From positions 419,716 through 483,715 of the forward strand of contig NZ_JAPIVO010000008.1 in the NCBI RefSeq assembly GCF_026239655.1: 64,000 nucleotides of DNA, in the 5' to 3' direction. This document shows, piece after piece, positions 43,650 to 53,800 of this stretch (position 1 is its first letter; each line of letters starts with the position of its first letter). The position numbers were made by a program, and so were the translations under genes. The notes beneath the pieces were generated by a model that made no database searches, was not told where the DNA came from, and was given only the letters and a program-made list of their open reading frames with translations. This DNA comes from Pedobacter sp. MR2016-24. GTDB lineage: Bacteria; Bacteroidota; Bacteroidia; Sphingobacteriales; Sphingobacteriaceae.

Positions 43650-46454
43650 CTAAGGTTTCATATGCAGCTGAAGATACTTCGCCGTGTAGGAAGTTTTTTC
43701 CTTTACCAAATCTTCCGGAGTACCTTCAAAAACAACATTGCCACCTTTATCACCACCTTCCGGCCCGATGTCAATTACCCAGTCGGCCGATTTAATCATA
43801 TCCATATTATGTTCTATGACCAGAATCGTATTTCCCTGTTCAATCAGCGTATTCAATGCAATCAGCAGTTTCTTAATATCATGGAAATGCAAGCCGGTTG
43901 TCGGCTCATCGAAAATGAACATCGTCTTGCTTGCATTATTTCCTTTGATCAGGAATGAGGCCAGTTTGATCCGCTGCGCTTCGCCACCAGACAAGGTATT
44001 TGACGATTGGCCCAGGTGAACATAACCTAAACCCACATCCACCAGCGGCTGCAGTTTATTCAGAATCTTAGGTTCATTTTTAAAGAATTCAACTGCCTCA
44101 TCAATGGTCAGATCTAATATATCAGCCACATTTTTCTCCTGATAAGTCACATCCAGGATCTGCTGTTTAAATCTTCTGCCGCCACAAGCTTCACAAGGCA
44201 GATAGATATCAGCCATGAACTGCATTTCTATTTTCACTTCTCCTTCACCCTGACAAACATCACAGCGGCCACCTTCAACATTAAAAGAGAATGCCGCAGG
44301 TTTCAGTCCCGCAGCCTTAGAAGCAGGCAAAGCAGAAAACAGCGCACGTACATCATCCCATGCTTTTACATAGGTAACAGGATTGGACCTTGAAGACCGG
44401 CCAATAGGGTTCTGATCTACCATTTCTACCTGGCTCACCAGCTCATAGTTTCCAAAAATCCCGTCGTACAATCCTGTCTGCTCACCGGCATAATTACCAA
44501 TTGCCTTCTGCAGGGCAGGGAAAAGTATCTTTTTTACCAGACTCGTCTTACCCGATCCGGAAACACCACTCACTACGGTGAAAACACCCAAAGGGAATTT
44601 CACATCTATATTTTTAAGGTTATTCTCTCTTGCACCTTTGATCAGTACATGATCTGCCCACTTTCTGCGTTTTCCGGGAACAACAATCTGTTCCTTGCCA
44701 GAAAGGTACATTCCGGTTAGACTCTTTTTATCCTTAATGATCTGGTCGTAAGTTCCACTGAATACCAGGTTACCCCCATGTGTTCCGGCTTCTGGACCAA
44801 TATCAATGATATGATCTGCTGCCTTCATCATTTCTTCCTCATGTTCCACAACAATCACTGTGTTACCCACATTGCGGAGAGACTCCAGTACTTCGATCAG
44901 TTTATTGGTATCTCTCGGATGGAGACCAATACTCGGCTCATCCAGCACATAGATAGACCCGACCAGGCTACTGCCTAAGGAAGTCGCCAGGTTGATACGC
45001 TGAGATTCCCCGCCAGACAGGGTATTTGATAACCTGTTCAGCGTAAGATAACCTAAACCTACATTATTCAGGTATAAGATTCTGCTCACTACCTCTGCCA
45101 GCAAACGCTTAGAAATCTTCTGGTCCGTATCAGACAGTTCCAGTGTATCAAAGAAGTGCTGAATGGATGATAAAGGCATCAACACGATATCTATAATTGA
45201 TTTTCCACCTATCTTCACATAAGAAGCATCCTTACGTAAGCGGGAACCTTTACAATCAGGACATATGGTTTTTCCACGGTAACGCGATAACATTACCCTG
45301 TATTGAATTTTATAAGTCTGCGTTTCCAGTTCGTTGAAGAAAGCATCCAGTCCTTCAAAATACTTATTACCTGTCCAGATTACCCTTTGCTGTGCTTCAG
45401 TTAACTCACTATAGGATCTGTGGATAGGAAAATCAAATTTGCTTGCCGTGGCGATCAGCTTATTCAGCCATTCGCGCATTTTTTCTCCGCGCCAGGGGGC
45501 AATAGCACTATCATATACACTTTTGCTTTTGTCAGGAATGACCAGATCTTCATCAATACCGATCACATTTCCATAACCTTCACAACGTTTACATGCGCCA
45601 TAAGGATTATTGAAACTAAAGAAATTGGGTGTAGGCTCTTCGAAACGGATTTCATCCAGTTCAAAACGATCGCAGAAATGGGCTGTTTTACCTTCATAAT
45701 CTACATAACAATCTCCCTTACCTTCAAAGAAGGCAGTCTGTACAGAATCTGCCAGGCGACTCATGGTTTCGTCATCATCATGATAAACAATACGGTCAAT
45801 CAGTATTTTAACCGTGTGCTCATCTTTGAGCTCTTTATCCTTGAAGTCCTTATCATCAAGAATATCTTCAATTTTATAAATCTTGTCGCCCAGATAAACC
45901 CGTAAAAATCCCTTTTGCAGCAAAATAGCCAGCTCTTCTTTAATAGACCTGTTATTGTGCGGAAAAAGAGGACAGAATATAGTAGCTGTAATATCTTCAC
46001 CCAGTTTGGAGATAAAATCAACCACGGTACTTACCGTATCTTTTTTAACCACTTCACCCGAAACAGGGGAATAGGTTTTTCCTATTCTGGAAAAAAGCAG
46101 TTTCAGGTAATCGTAGATTTCGGTCGACGTGCCGACGGTAGATCTTGGATTCGAAGTAATTACTTTCTGCTCAATCGCGATAGCAGGTGCAATCCCTTTG
46201 ATATAGTCTACATCCGGTTTGTTCATCCGCCCCATAAACTGCCGCGCATAAGAGGATAAACTTTCTACATACCTTCTCTGCCCTTCAGCATATAAAGTAT
46301 CAAAAGCTAACGATGATTTACCTGAACCGGACATTCCGGTGATGACTACGAGTTTATTTTTGGGAATAGCTACATCGATGTTCTTTAAATTATGTACTCT
46401 GGCACCCTTTATGATTATATTTTTGTGTGGATCTTTTTCGATTTCCTTACTCAT
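43650..46454 (-). CDS. uvrA: Excinuclease ABC subunit A
   Basis: Damage-recognition ATPase of nucleotide excision repair. 934 residues, normal length. First Walker A GMSGSGKSSLAFDTLYAEGQ (40-59); zinc modules CKRCEGYG, CPDCKGSRL and CDVCQGEG...CEACGGRRF; ABC signatures LSGGESQRINLA and LSGGEAQRIKLA; second Walker A VVSGVSGSGKTSLVKKI; Walker B with LDEPSIGLHPRD and FDEPTTGLHFHD. A TATTTTTG on the minus strand (46520-46527) is a possible -7 element about 66 bp upstream. Confidence 0.97.
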   Translation of the reverse strand: MSKEIEKDPHKNIIIKGARVHNLKNIDVAIPKNKLVVITGMSGSGKSSLAFDTLYAEGQRRYVESLSSYARQFMGRMNKPDVDYIKGIAPAIAIEQKVITSNPRSTVGTSTEIYDYLKLLFSRIGKTYSPVSGEVVKKDTVSTVVDFISKLGEDITATIFCPLFPHNNRSIKEELAILLQKGFLRVYLGDKIYKIEDILDDKDFKDKELKDEHTVKILIDRIVYHDDDETMSRLADSVQTAFFEGKGDCYVDYEGKTAHFCDRFELDEIRFEEPTPNFFSFNNPYGACKRCEGYGNVIGIDEDLVIPDKSKSVYDSAIAPWRGEKMREWLNKLIATASKFDFPIHRSYSELTEAQQRVIWTGNKYFEGLDAFFNELETQTYKIQYRVMLSRYRGKTICPDCKGSRLRKDASYVKIGGKSIIDIVLMPLSSIQHFFDTLELSDTDQKISKRLLAEVVSRILYLNNVGLGYLTLNRLSNTLSGGESQRINLATSLGSSLVGSIYVLDEPSIGLHPRDTNKLIEVLESLRNVGNTVIVVEHEEEMMKAADHIIDIGPEAGTHGGNLVFSGTYDQIIKDKKSLTGMYLSGKEQIVVPGKRRKWADHVLIKGARENNLKNIDVKFPLGVFTVVSGVSGSGKTSLVKKILFPALQKAIGNYAGEQTGLYDGIFGNYELVSQVEMVDQNPIGRSSRSNPVTYVKAWDDVRALFSALPASKAAGLKPAAFSFNVEGGRCDVCQGEGEVKIEMQFMADIYLPCEACGGRRFKQQILDVTYQEKNVADILDLTIDEAVEFFKNEPKILNKLQPLVDVGLGYVHLGQSSNTLSGGEAQRIKLASFLIKGNNASKTMFIFDEPTTGLHFHDIKKLLIALNTLIEQGNTILVIEHNMDMIKSADWVIDIGPEGGDKGGNVVFEGTPEDLVKEKTSYTAKYLQLHMKP

Positions 46455-46720
46455 TTATTTGCGGATAGTATAGTAGTGATATAACCAAAAAAAGCTTCGG
46501 TTAGTTTTTTAACTAAGGACAAAAATACGGCTCTTTAATTACTTTTAATTTTTTTTAGTAATTTTATTGTTGGAATGTAATAAAAAAATGCTTCTTTTGA
46601 AGTTATAACCCAAACACATACACACCATCTTAAAACACAATAGGAGAAAACGCTATCGATTAAAACATCTACTAAGTTATTTTTAGCAACAAGAGCAAGG
46701 AATTTAGTACAGATAATCCT

Positions 46721-47296
46721 ATGAAATTACAATCATATAGTGATCAGGACTTAGTGAAGTTATACTTAGCCGGTGATGAATCGGTTTTGGAAGAATTACT
46801 GAGACGACATAAGTCGAAAATATACACTTCTATTTATTTACTGGTGAAAGACCAGTATCTGGCAGAAGATATATTTCAGGATGCTTTCATTAAAGTGATC
46901 AACACACTCAGGTCTGGCAGATACAATGAAGAAGGTAAATTTTTACCATGGGTAATGCGTATTGCGCATAACCTGGTGATCGACTACTTCAGGAAAGAGA
47001 AGCGCGCGCCGGTGATTACCAGTGCTGATGGTACCGATGTACTAAATTTGTTACAAATTCACGAAGAGAGTGCAGAAGACAGAATTTTAAGAGATCAGAC
47101 GCATTCAGACCTTCGCGTTTTGATCCAGCTTTTACCGGATGAGCAGAAGGAAGTATTGATTATGAGGCACTATGCCGACCTCAGCTTCAAGGAAATCGCC
47201 GATTTGACAGAAGTGAGCATCAATACAGCATTAGGAAGAATGAGATATGCGTTGAGCAATCTGCGCAAAATGATGAAGGTGAAAGAAGTCACCTGA
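46721..47296 (+). CDS. ECF-type RNA polymerase sigma factor
   Basis: 191 residues. Region 2 spans ~8-90 (HKSKIYTSIYLLVKDQYLAE, then DIFQDAFIKVINTL and WVMRIAHNLVIDYFRKEKR). Region 4 spans ~125-185 (LLPDEQKEVLIMRHYADLSF, then KEIADLTEVSINTALGRMRY). Regions 1 and 3 are missing, as expected for ECF. A 63-residue gene follows 97 bp downstream; no FecR or zinc anti-sigma domain is nearby, so regulation of activity is unclear. Upstream 266 bp (46455-46720) is AT-rich with no firm promoter match. Confidence 0.93.
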   Translation: MKLQSYSDQDLVKLYLAGDESVLEELLRRHKSKIYTSIYLLVKDQYLAEDIFQDAFIKVINTLRSGRYNEEGKFLPWVMRIAHNLVIDYFRKEKRAPVITSADGTDVLNLLQIHEESAEDRILRDQTHSDLRVLIQLLPDEQKEVLIMRHYADLSFKEIADLTEVSINTALGRMRYALSNLRKMMKVKEVT

Positions 47297-47393
47297 TTTA
47301 TCTTTCCAACTTTGTTTGAGAATATTGTTGAGCAGTTTGAAATAAATATTAAAACGTTTCGTTAAATTAGAAAAACAAACAGTTTTAGTGCTT

Positions 47394-47585
47394 ATGATGA
47401 CAACCTCTACTCCTATCAACAACCCTAATTACTTAAATCAGAATTCAGAAAGTTTAAGTAGTGAGACCTTTAACGACCTGGAATTAATGTTCTACGAAAA
47501 CATTAAACCACAACTGAACCAGCTAAGCAGGAATCCGGACGAGGAAACCATTGCTAAAATATTAGCGTATTCAAGGTCTCTGTAA
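47394..47585 (+). CDS. Small acidic protein downstream of the sigma factor
   Basis: 63 residues from ATG 47394 (MTTSTPINNPNYLNQNSESL after the first Met). Predicted helix FNDLELMFYENIKPQLNQLS, then EETIAKILAYSRSL at the C-terminus. Not recognised. The amphipathic C-terminal helix and position after an ECF sigma gene would suit a small partner or anti-sigma peptide, but that is speculation. Followed 15 bp later by a strong terminator. Confidence 0.6.
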   Translation: MMTTSTPINNPNYLNQNSESLSSETFNDLELMFYENIKPQLNQLSRNPDEETIAKILAYSRSL

Positions 47586-47600
47586 TGATTAAGAAATGTT

Positions 47601-47630
47601 AAGCCGCCAATAAAATGGCGGCTTTTTTTT
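47601..47630 (+). terminator. Intrinsic terminator after the sigma-factor pair
   Basis: Stem AAGCCGCCA / TGGCGGCTT with a 6-nt loop and eight T residues. It ends 10 bp before nth. Confidence 0.94.
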
Positions 47631-47640
47631 ATCTTTGTTC

Positions 47641-48306
47641 ATGTTAAAAAAAGAACGATATCAACAATTTGTTGCTCATTTTTCTGCTAAACAGCCCGAT
47701 GCTGAAACAGAATTGCATTATAATAATCCCTTTCAGCTATTGGTTGCCGTTATCCTCTCTGCGCAGTGTACCGACAAGAGAATCAACCAGATTACTCCCG
47801 CACTTTTCCAGCGTTTTCAAAATGCCAAAGCATTAGCGGAAGTTACGCCGGATATCGTTTTCGATTATATCAGAAGTGTAAGTTATCCAAACAATAAAGC
47901 CAAACACCTGGTAGGTATGGCAAATATGCTGCTACACGAATTTAAAAATGAGGTGCCCTCAGATATAGACCAGCTGCAGAAGATGCCCGGAGTAGGTCGT
48001 AAGACCGCGAATGTAATTGCCTCTGTGATCTATAATGCACCAGCGATGGCTGTAGACACCCATGTGTTCCGCGTAGCCAACAGAATCGGCCTAACTACAG
48101 GAAAAACTCCGCTGGCTGTAGAAAAAGATTTAGTTAAATATTTACCGCAGGAAACTATTCATGTAGCACATCACTGGCTCATCTTACATGGCAGATATGT
48201 ATGTGTGGCACGTTCTCCTAAATGCAGTATTTGCGAGATTACGGCTATATGTAAGTACTATGAGAAGTTGAACAGGCCGGCTAAGATACTTAGTGAAGTA
48301 TTATAA
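47641..48306 (+). CDS. nth: Endonuclease III
   Basis: Bifunctional DNA glycosylase/AP lyase for oxidised pyrimidines. 221 residues from ATG 47641. Helix-hairpin-helix MPGVGRKTANVIA with the catalytic Lys, catalytic Asp in AVDTHVFRVANR, and a C-terminal [4Fe-4S] loop CVARSPKCSICEITAIC, which fits C-x6-C-x2-C-x5-C exactly. Full length. Separate from recA by 137 bp. Confidence 0.96.
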   Translation: MLKKERYQQFVAHFSAKQPDAETELHYNNPFQLLVAVILSAQCTDKRINQITPALFQRFQNAKALAEVTPDIVFDYIRSVSYPNNKAKHLVGMANMLLHEFKNEVPSDIDQLQKMPGVGRKTANVIASVIYNAPAMAVDTHVFRVANRIGLTTGKTPLAVEKDLVKYLPQETIHVAHHWLILHGRYVCVARSPKCSICEITAICKYYEKLNRPAKILSEVL

Positions 48307-48443
48307 GCTCATCCATTATTTTTTCAAAAAGAATTATATTCTGAATTATTATACTTATTTTTGCTAAAATATTTAGTTTAAAAACCAACATAAGTAGTAT
48401 TATACAGAATAAATATTTTATATTTACTCCACAATTTAAAAAG

Positions 48444-49457
48444 ATGAATCCAAACGCAGATAAATTAAAAGCACTACAACTAACGCTTGATAAGTTAGAA
48501 AAATCTTACGGCAAGGGTGCCGTGATGAAATTAGGAGATTCGGCAATTGAATCTATTGAGTCTATTTCAACCGGGTCTATCAGTCTGGATATCGCTTTAG
48601 GCATTGGTGGTGTACCTAAAGGACGTGTAATTGAAATTTACGGCCCTGAATCTTCCGGTAAAACTACTTTGGCTACGCATATCATTGCTGAAGCACAGAA
48701 AAAAGGTGGCGTAGCGGCATTTATTGATGCAGAACATGCATTTGATAAATTTTATGCCAAGAAACTGGGTGTTGATGTTGATAATTTACTGATTGCACAA
48801 CCAGACAATGGTGAGCAGGCATTAGAGATTGCAGATAACCTGATCCGTTCCGGAGCAATTGATGTCATTGTAATTGACTCTGTTGCTGCCCTGGTTCCAA
48901 AAGCGGAGATTGAAGGTGAAATGGGTGATTCTAAAATGGGCTTACAGGCACGCTTAATGTCACAGGCACTTAGAAAGCTAACCGGTACCATTGCCAAAAC
49001 AGGATGCTGCTGTATCTTCATCAACCAGTTACGTGAAAAAATTGGTGTGATGTTCGGTAACCCTGAAACAACTACAGGTGGTAATGCCCTTAAATTTTAT
49101 GCTTCCGTAAGACTTGATATCCGCAGAACTTCCCAGATCAAAGATTCTGACGAAGTTTCAGGTAACAGGGTAAAAGTGAAGATTGTTAAAAATAAAGTTG
49201 CTCCGCCTTTCCGAATTGCTGAATTCGATATCATGTTTGGTCAGGGTATCTCTAAAGTTGGAGAAATCATTGATCTTGGTGTAGACTTCAATATTGTGAA
49301 AAAAGCAGGTTCATGGTTCTCCTATGGAGAGACTAAGCTTGGTCAGGGAAGAGATGCTGTAAAACAGCTATTAATGGACAACCCTGAACTGGCTGATGAA
49401 ATCGAGAAAAAAATCAGAGAAGAAGTAACAGGAGAAAAACTGGAAGAACTGTTGTAA
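48444..49457 (+). CDS. recA: Recombinase A
   Basis: Homologous recombination and SOS co-protease. 337 residues. Walker A GPESSGKTTLA (67-77), IDAEHAFDKFYAKKLGVDVD, Walker B VIVIDSVAALVPKAEIEGEM, L2 loop MFGNPETTTGGNALKFYASV. The C-terminal acidic tail is shorter than in E. coli. No LexA box was found upstream; a TATTTTTG at 48356-48363 matches the -7 consensus. Own terminator follows at 49477. Confidence 0.97.
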   Translation: MNPNADKLKALQLTLDKLEKSYGKGAVMKLGDSAIESIESISTGSISLDIALGIGGVPKGRVIEIYGPESSGKTTLATHIIAEAQKKGGVAAFIDAEHAFDKFYAKKLGVDVDNLLIAQPDNGEQALEIADNLIRSGAIDVIVIDSVAALVPKAEIEGEMGDSKMGLQARLMSQALRKLTGTIAKTGCCCIFINQLREKIGVMFGNPETTTGGNALKFYASVRLDIRRTSQIKDSDEVSGNRVKVKIVKNKVAPPFRIAEFDIMFGQGISKVGEIIDLGVDFNIVKKAGSWFSYGETKLGQGRDAVKQLLMDNPELADEIEKKIREEVTGEKLEELL

Positions 49458-49476
49458 GTTCAATCCAATAAATTAA

Positions 49477-49512
49477 AAGCCTGCTTACACAAAAAATGTG
49501 AGCAGGTTTTTT
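49477..49512 (+). terminator. Terminator of recA
   Basis: CCTGCTTACA pairs with TGTGAGCAGG (one T-G pair) and is followed by six T residues. Confidence 0.88.
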
Positions 49513-49536
49513 ATGTCATGAAGCTGGCATTGCTAC

Positions 49537-49719
49537 TTATTGCGGTGCCATAAACTTTAAATCTACCTGGATAGCTACATAAGTCGCAATGATAATAGCT
49601 ACCGCCAGAATAGCCAGCCCAATATAATTTTTCTTCTTATCCTGTTTTACTACCCACATCAGGAACAGAACAAAAGGGATCAGCATCAGGCCGAAAAACA
49701 CATAACTCATTGTACTCAT
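49537..49719 (-). CDS. Small two-helix membrane protein downstream of tsaD
   Basis: 60 residues, with helices at ~5-25 (YVFFGLMLIPFVLFLMWVV) and ~33-52 (GLAILAVAIIIATYVAIQV) joined by a KQDKKKN turn. Hairpin membrane protein with both ends outside by the positive-inside rule. Family not recognised. 18 bp after the tsaD stop, so likely co-transcribed. Confidence 0.7.
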   Translation of the reverse strand: MSTMSYVFFGLMLIPFVLFLMWVVKQDKKKNYIGLAILAVAIIIATYVAIQVDLKFMAPQ

Positions 49720-49737
49720 AATGCTTATATTTTAATA

Positions 49738-50739
49738 TTAAAATTCCATTCTTGACGCAGGTGCAATATCCTGACCTACAAACTCCTTGTTGATATATTT
49801 ATAATGCCCGGCTATAGCAATCATTGCGGCATTGTCTGTACAGTATTCAAACGCAGGAATATAAACTTTCCAGTTCAACAGTGTTGCCGAATCAGTTAAG
49901 GCTTTACGCAGACCCGTATTGGCAGATACTCCACCCGCAATAGCAATCTCATTAATGCCATACTCCTTAGCGGCCTTTTTGACTTTATTCAACAAAATGC
50001 TCACAATACTGTGCTGCACGGAAGCACAGATATCATCCAGATTTTCTTTAATAAAATCCGGATTCAGTTTTTCCTGTGCCCTGATAAAATAAAGTATCGC
50101 TGTTTTTAAACCGCTGAAGCTATAATTCAGATCCCTGATCTGTGGTTCAGGAAACTTATAAGCCAATGGATTACCATTTTTGGCATGTAAATCAATTAAT
50201 GGTCCGCCGGGATAAGGCAAACTCAGGATCTTCGCCGTCTTGTCGAAGGCCTCCCCCGCTGCATCGTCCAGCGTTTCCCCCACTACTTCCATATCAAAAT
50301 AATCTTTCACCAGCACAATCTGGGTATGACCGCCTGAAACAGTAAGACATAAAAATGGAAATGAAGGCCTGGGCTCATCAATAAAATGCGCCAGAATATG
50401 GGCATGCATATGGTTTACCGCAATTAATGGAATATCTAAAGCCAGCGCAAAGGATTTTGCAAAAGATACTCCCACCAGTAAAGATCCTAATAATCCGGGT
50501 CCCCGCGTAAAAGCTACGGCATTTATATCCTTTTTACTTACTTTAGCATCAATTAATGCTTGCTGTATAACAGGTACAATATTTTGCTGGTGTACTCTTG
50601 AAGCCAGTTCAGGTATTACACCACCATAATTTTGATGAATTGTTTGGTTTGCAATAACATTGGCAGTAATTTTGCCGTTGTTACAAATAGCAACTGAAGT
50701 TTCATCACAAGAAGATTCGATAGCAAGTATTACTGACAC
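49738..50739 (-). CDS. tsaD: tRNA N6-adenosine threonylcarbamoyltransferase
   Basis: Installs the t6A modification at A37 of ANN-decoding tRNAs together with TsaB, TsaC and TsaE. 333 residues. N-terminal ILAIESSCDETSVAI, metal-binding AVNHMHAHILAHF, phosphate loop LTVSGGHTQIVLV, and GGVSANTGLR in the C-terminal lobe. Universal and essential; the tRNA-Met and leuS genes in this window are unlinked. Divergent from the TamB gene across 68 bp. Confidence 0.96.
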   Translation of the reverse strand: MSVILAIESSCDETSVAICNNGKITANVIANQTIHQNYGGVIPELASRVHQQNIVPVIQQALIDAKVSKKDINAVAFTRGPGLLGSLLVGVSFAKSFALALDIPLIAVNHMHAHILAHFIDEPRPSFPFLCLTVSGGHTQIVLVKDYFDMEVVGETLDDAAGEAFDKTAKILSLPYPGGPLIDLHAKNGNPLAYKFPEPQIRDLNYSFSGLKTAILYFIRAQEKLNPDFIKENLDDICASVQHSIVSILLNKVKKAAKEYGINEIAIAGGVSANTGLRKALTDSATLLNWKVYIPAFEYCTDNAAMIAIAGHYKYINKEFVGQDIAPASRMEF

Positions 50740-50807
50740 GTTGATTATTATTAAGCTACAAAACTATCAAAAAACTATTAAAAATACTTCTTTGGTTTGT
50801 CACATCA

Positions 50808-53800
50808 GTGCTGTTACTGATAGCGATTGTTCTTTTTTCGCTTCAGTTCAAGCCTGTGCAAACTTTTATAGCTAAAAAAGCAGCGGCCTACCTCTCAAAA
50901 GAACTCAATACCACTATCTCTTTAAGCAGTATATATATCAAACCTTTTAAGTCGGTCGTGATAGAAAATCTGCTGGTACTGGATCAGCAAAAAGATACCT
51001 TACTAAATACGCCCAAATTCATTGTAGACCTCAACAAGTTTTCCCTTAAGGAAAAGGTCATAGATGTAAATACGGTACAGATTAATGATGGCTCTTTTTT
51101 TCTTAAATCTTATAAAGAGAAAGACAAGGGCACTAACATAGATTTCATTATTGATTACTTTGATTCAGGTACTACTACAGTTAAGAAGAAGAAAAAACCA
51201 TATAACATTTCTTTCGGACGCGTCATCCTGAATAACCTGCAGCTGAAATATAAAAATCTGAAAAGAGATACCGTCATCAACGGTGTTAATTTTGATGATG
51301 TGGAATTGACCAAACTCAATGGGATATTTCAAAAGCTGAATACTAAAGATCATTTACTACAGGCAGATATAAAGAATCTGACCTTTCATGAAAAAAGTGG
51401 TTTTTACCTGAAGAACTTAACAGCATTTACCACTATCGATACCAACCAGATTGAGTTGAAAAAACTTTTACTGGTCACCAATAAAAGCAAGCTGTCTGAT
51501 TATTTCAGTATGAAGTTTGAGCGTTTCGGGGATTTCAGTGATTATATCAATAAAGTGCGTATGAAAGCGAACTTTAAAGAAAGTCACCTGGCCTCAAGGG
51601 ATATCTCCTTCTTTTCTGCTGAATTATCAAAAATGAACCTGGATATCGATATAGACGGTCAGATTACAGGCCTCGTAAATAACCTGAGAGCTAAACAACT
51701 GGCTGTTAAAGCGGGAAAAGCGACTTACATCAAGGGTGATTTTGCACTGAAAGGATTGCCGAACATCAAAGAAACGTTCATGGAATTCAAGATTGACATG
51801 GCCGCTACCAATAAGCGGGATCTTGATGAAATATTAGGAAATACTACAGGGAATAAAACCAAGGTTATCCCCGCTATTATAGAGAAATTCGGAAATATTT
51901 ATTTCAATGGTAATTTTACAGGCTTCCAGAATGATTTTATCGCTTTTGGTGAGTTTAAAACAAAAATAGGCCGCATCGTTTCTGATGTGAATATGAAGAT
52001 TGATGCTAAAGGTATTCCTTCTTATTCAGGTAATGTAAAAACATATGACTTCAATATAGGAAACCTGATCAATGAAAAAAGTCTTGGCAGGGTGACCGCA
52101 TCCGTTTACATCAAAGGACGGGGAACTGAAGTCAAAAACTTAACAGAAAAAATAAATGGTGATATCCGCTATATTGAATTCAACAATTACAGGTACTCAA
52201 ACGTAAAAATTGATGGTACTTTTGACAAAAAATACTTTGATGGCACGCTGAATATAAATGATAAAAACGTACAGCTTTCTTTCGATGGAGGTGTGAATTT
52301 AAACCCTGAACTCCCCGTCTTCAATTTTAAAGCGACCATTAAAAATGCAAAACTAAGAGCATTACACCTGTTCAAAGATTCACTGAAGATTGATGCAAAA
52401 TTCAGCACCAATTTCTCCGGCACCAACCTGAACAATATCCAGGGAAAACTGCTCATTCAACAGGTAAGACTGGATAATGTAAAAGGAATATATAATATAG
52501 ATTCCGTGCAGTTACAGGCACAGGGAATTGGAATAGACAGAACACTAAAAATTGAGTCAGATGTATTTGACGCTAGTATTAAAGGGCAGTATGACCTGAA
52601 CACTATACCTTCCTACTATAAGGCACTGGCCAAAACGTATATCCCATCGCTGAAAACTGACATCGTAAAATTCAAGGATCAGATCTTTCAGTTCAATCTT
52701 AAAATCAAACGATTTGAACCGGTAGCAGAACTCATTGCACCCGGGCTTGAAATTGAAGAAGGAGCAGTAATGATCGGAAACTTCGATTCAAAGAAAAATA
52801 TTGCTACGCTAAATGGTTTTGTAGCTAAGCTGAAGTACAAGGGAGTCATTGCCAATAATATTATCATTGATGAGAATACCACGTCTAATCAGTTACAGGC
52901 CATTATCACTTCAGACCGGGTTGATCTGAATGACAGTTTATACATTAAGAATGTCAACATATCAAATATCCTGAGAAATGATAGTCTGGCGCTCAACGTG
53001 AAGCTTTCGAATGCAGACGACGCAAATCAGCTGGATTTAAACGGACTGGTAGAATTCGGTAAAGATACTACTGCCCGCATCAGCATTCTTCCCTCTTTAT
53101 TGAAGATTAACAATGAGGATTGGGCAATTCAGGAAAAAGTGCGGATCAATTTCAATGATGGTAAAACTGAGATCAGTAATTTTGACCTGAGTAATGGTAA
53201 TCAATTGTTAACTATTGACGGAATCCTTTCACCGGATACTAAAGACGCGTTGATCGTGGGCTTTAAAAATTTCAATCTGAAAACAATAAATCCTTTTGTT
53301 AAAACTTTAGGTGTAGCACTGGAAGGTAATGTGAATGGTAATACGAAGCTCTACAGCCTGCTTAAAACGCCAAGAGTAACAGATAGCCTAAGAATAGACT
53401 CGCTGACCTTTAACAACACTTATATTGGCACATTGATAGATACCTCTTCATTTAGTCAGCAACAGAAGCTGGTTAACCTATATATGCGTATCAATGCAGG
53501 CGATAAAGAAACATTTAAAGTTGATGGGAAGGTAGATCTTGAAGCTAAAGAATTAGACCTGGCTGTAAAAATGGATGAAAGTGAACTTACAGTGGTTTCT
53601 CCATTTGTAAGCAAACTGGTCTCCAACCTAAAAGGACATGTATCTGCTGATATTTCAATTAAAGGCCCGCTCAGTAAACCACAGATTAACGGTGACTTGA
53701 TGTTAAATAAGGCACAGCTGACGGTTAACTATCTGCAGACTGCTTATACCATATCAGATAAGGTGCATATTGAAAACAGCGTAATCCAGATTAATGACCT

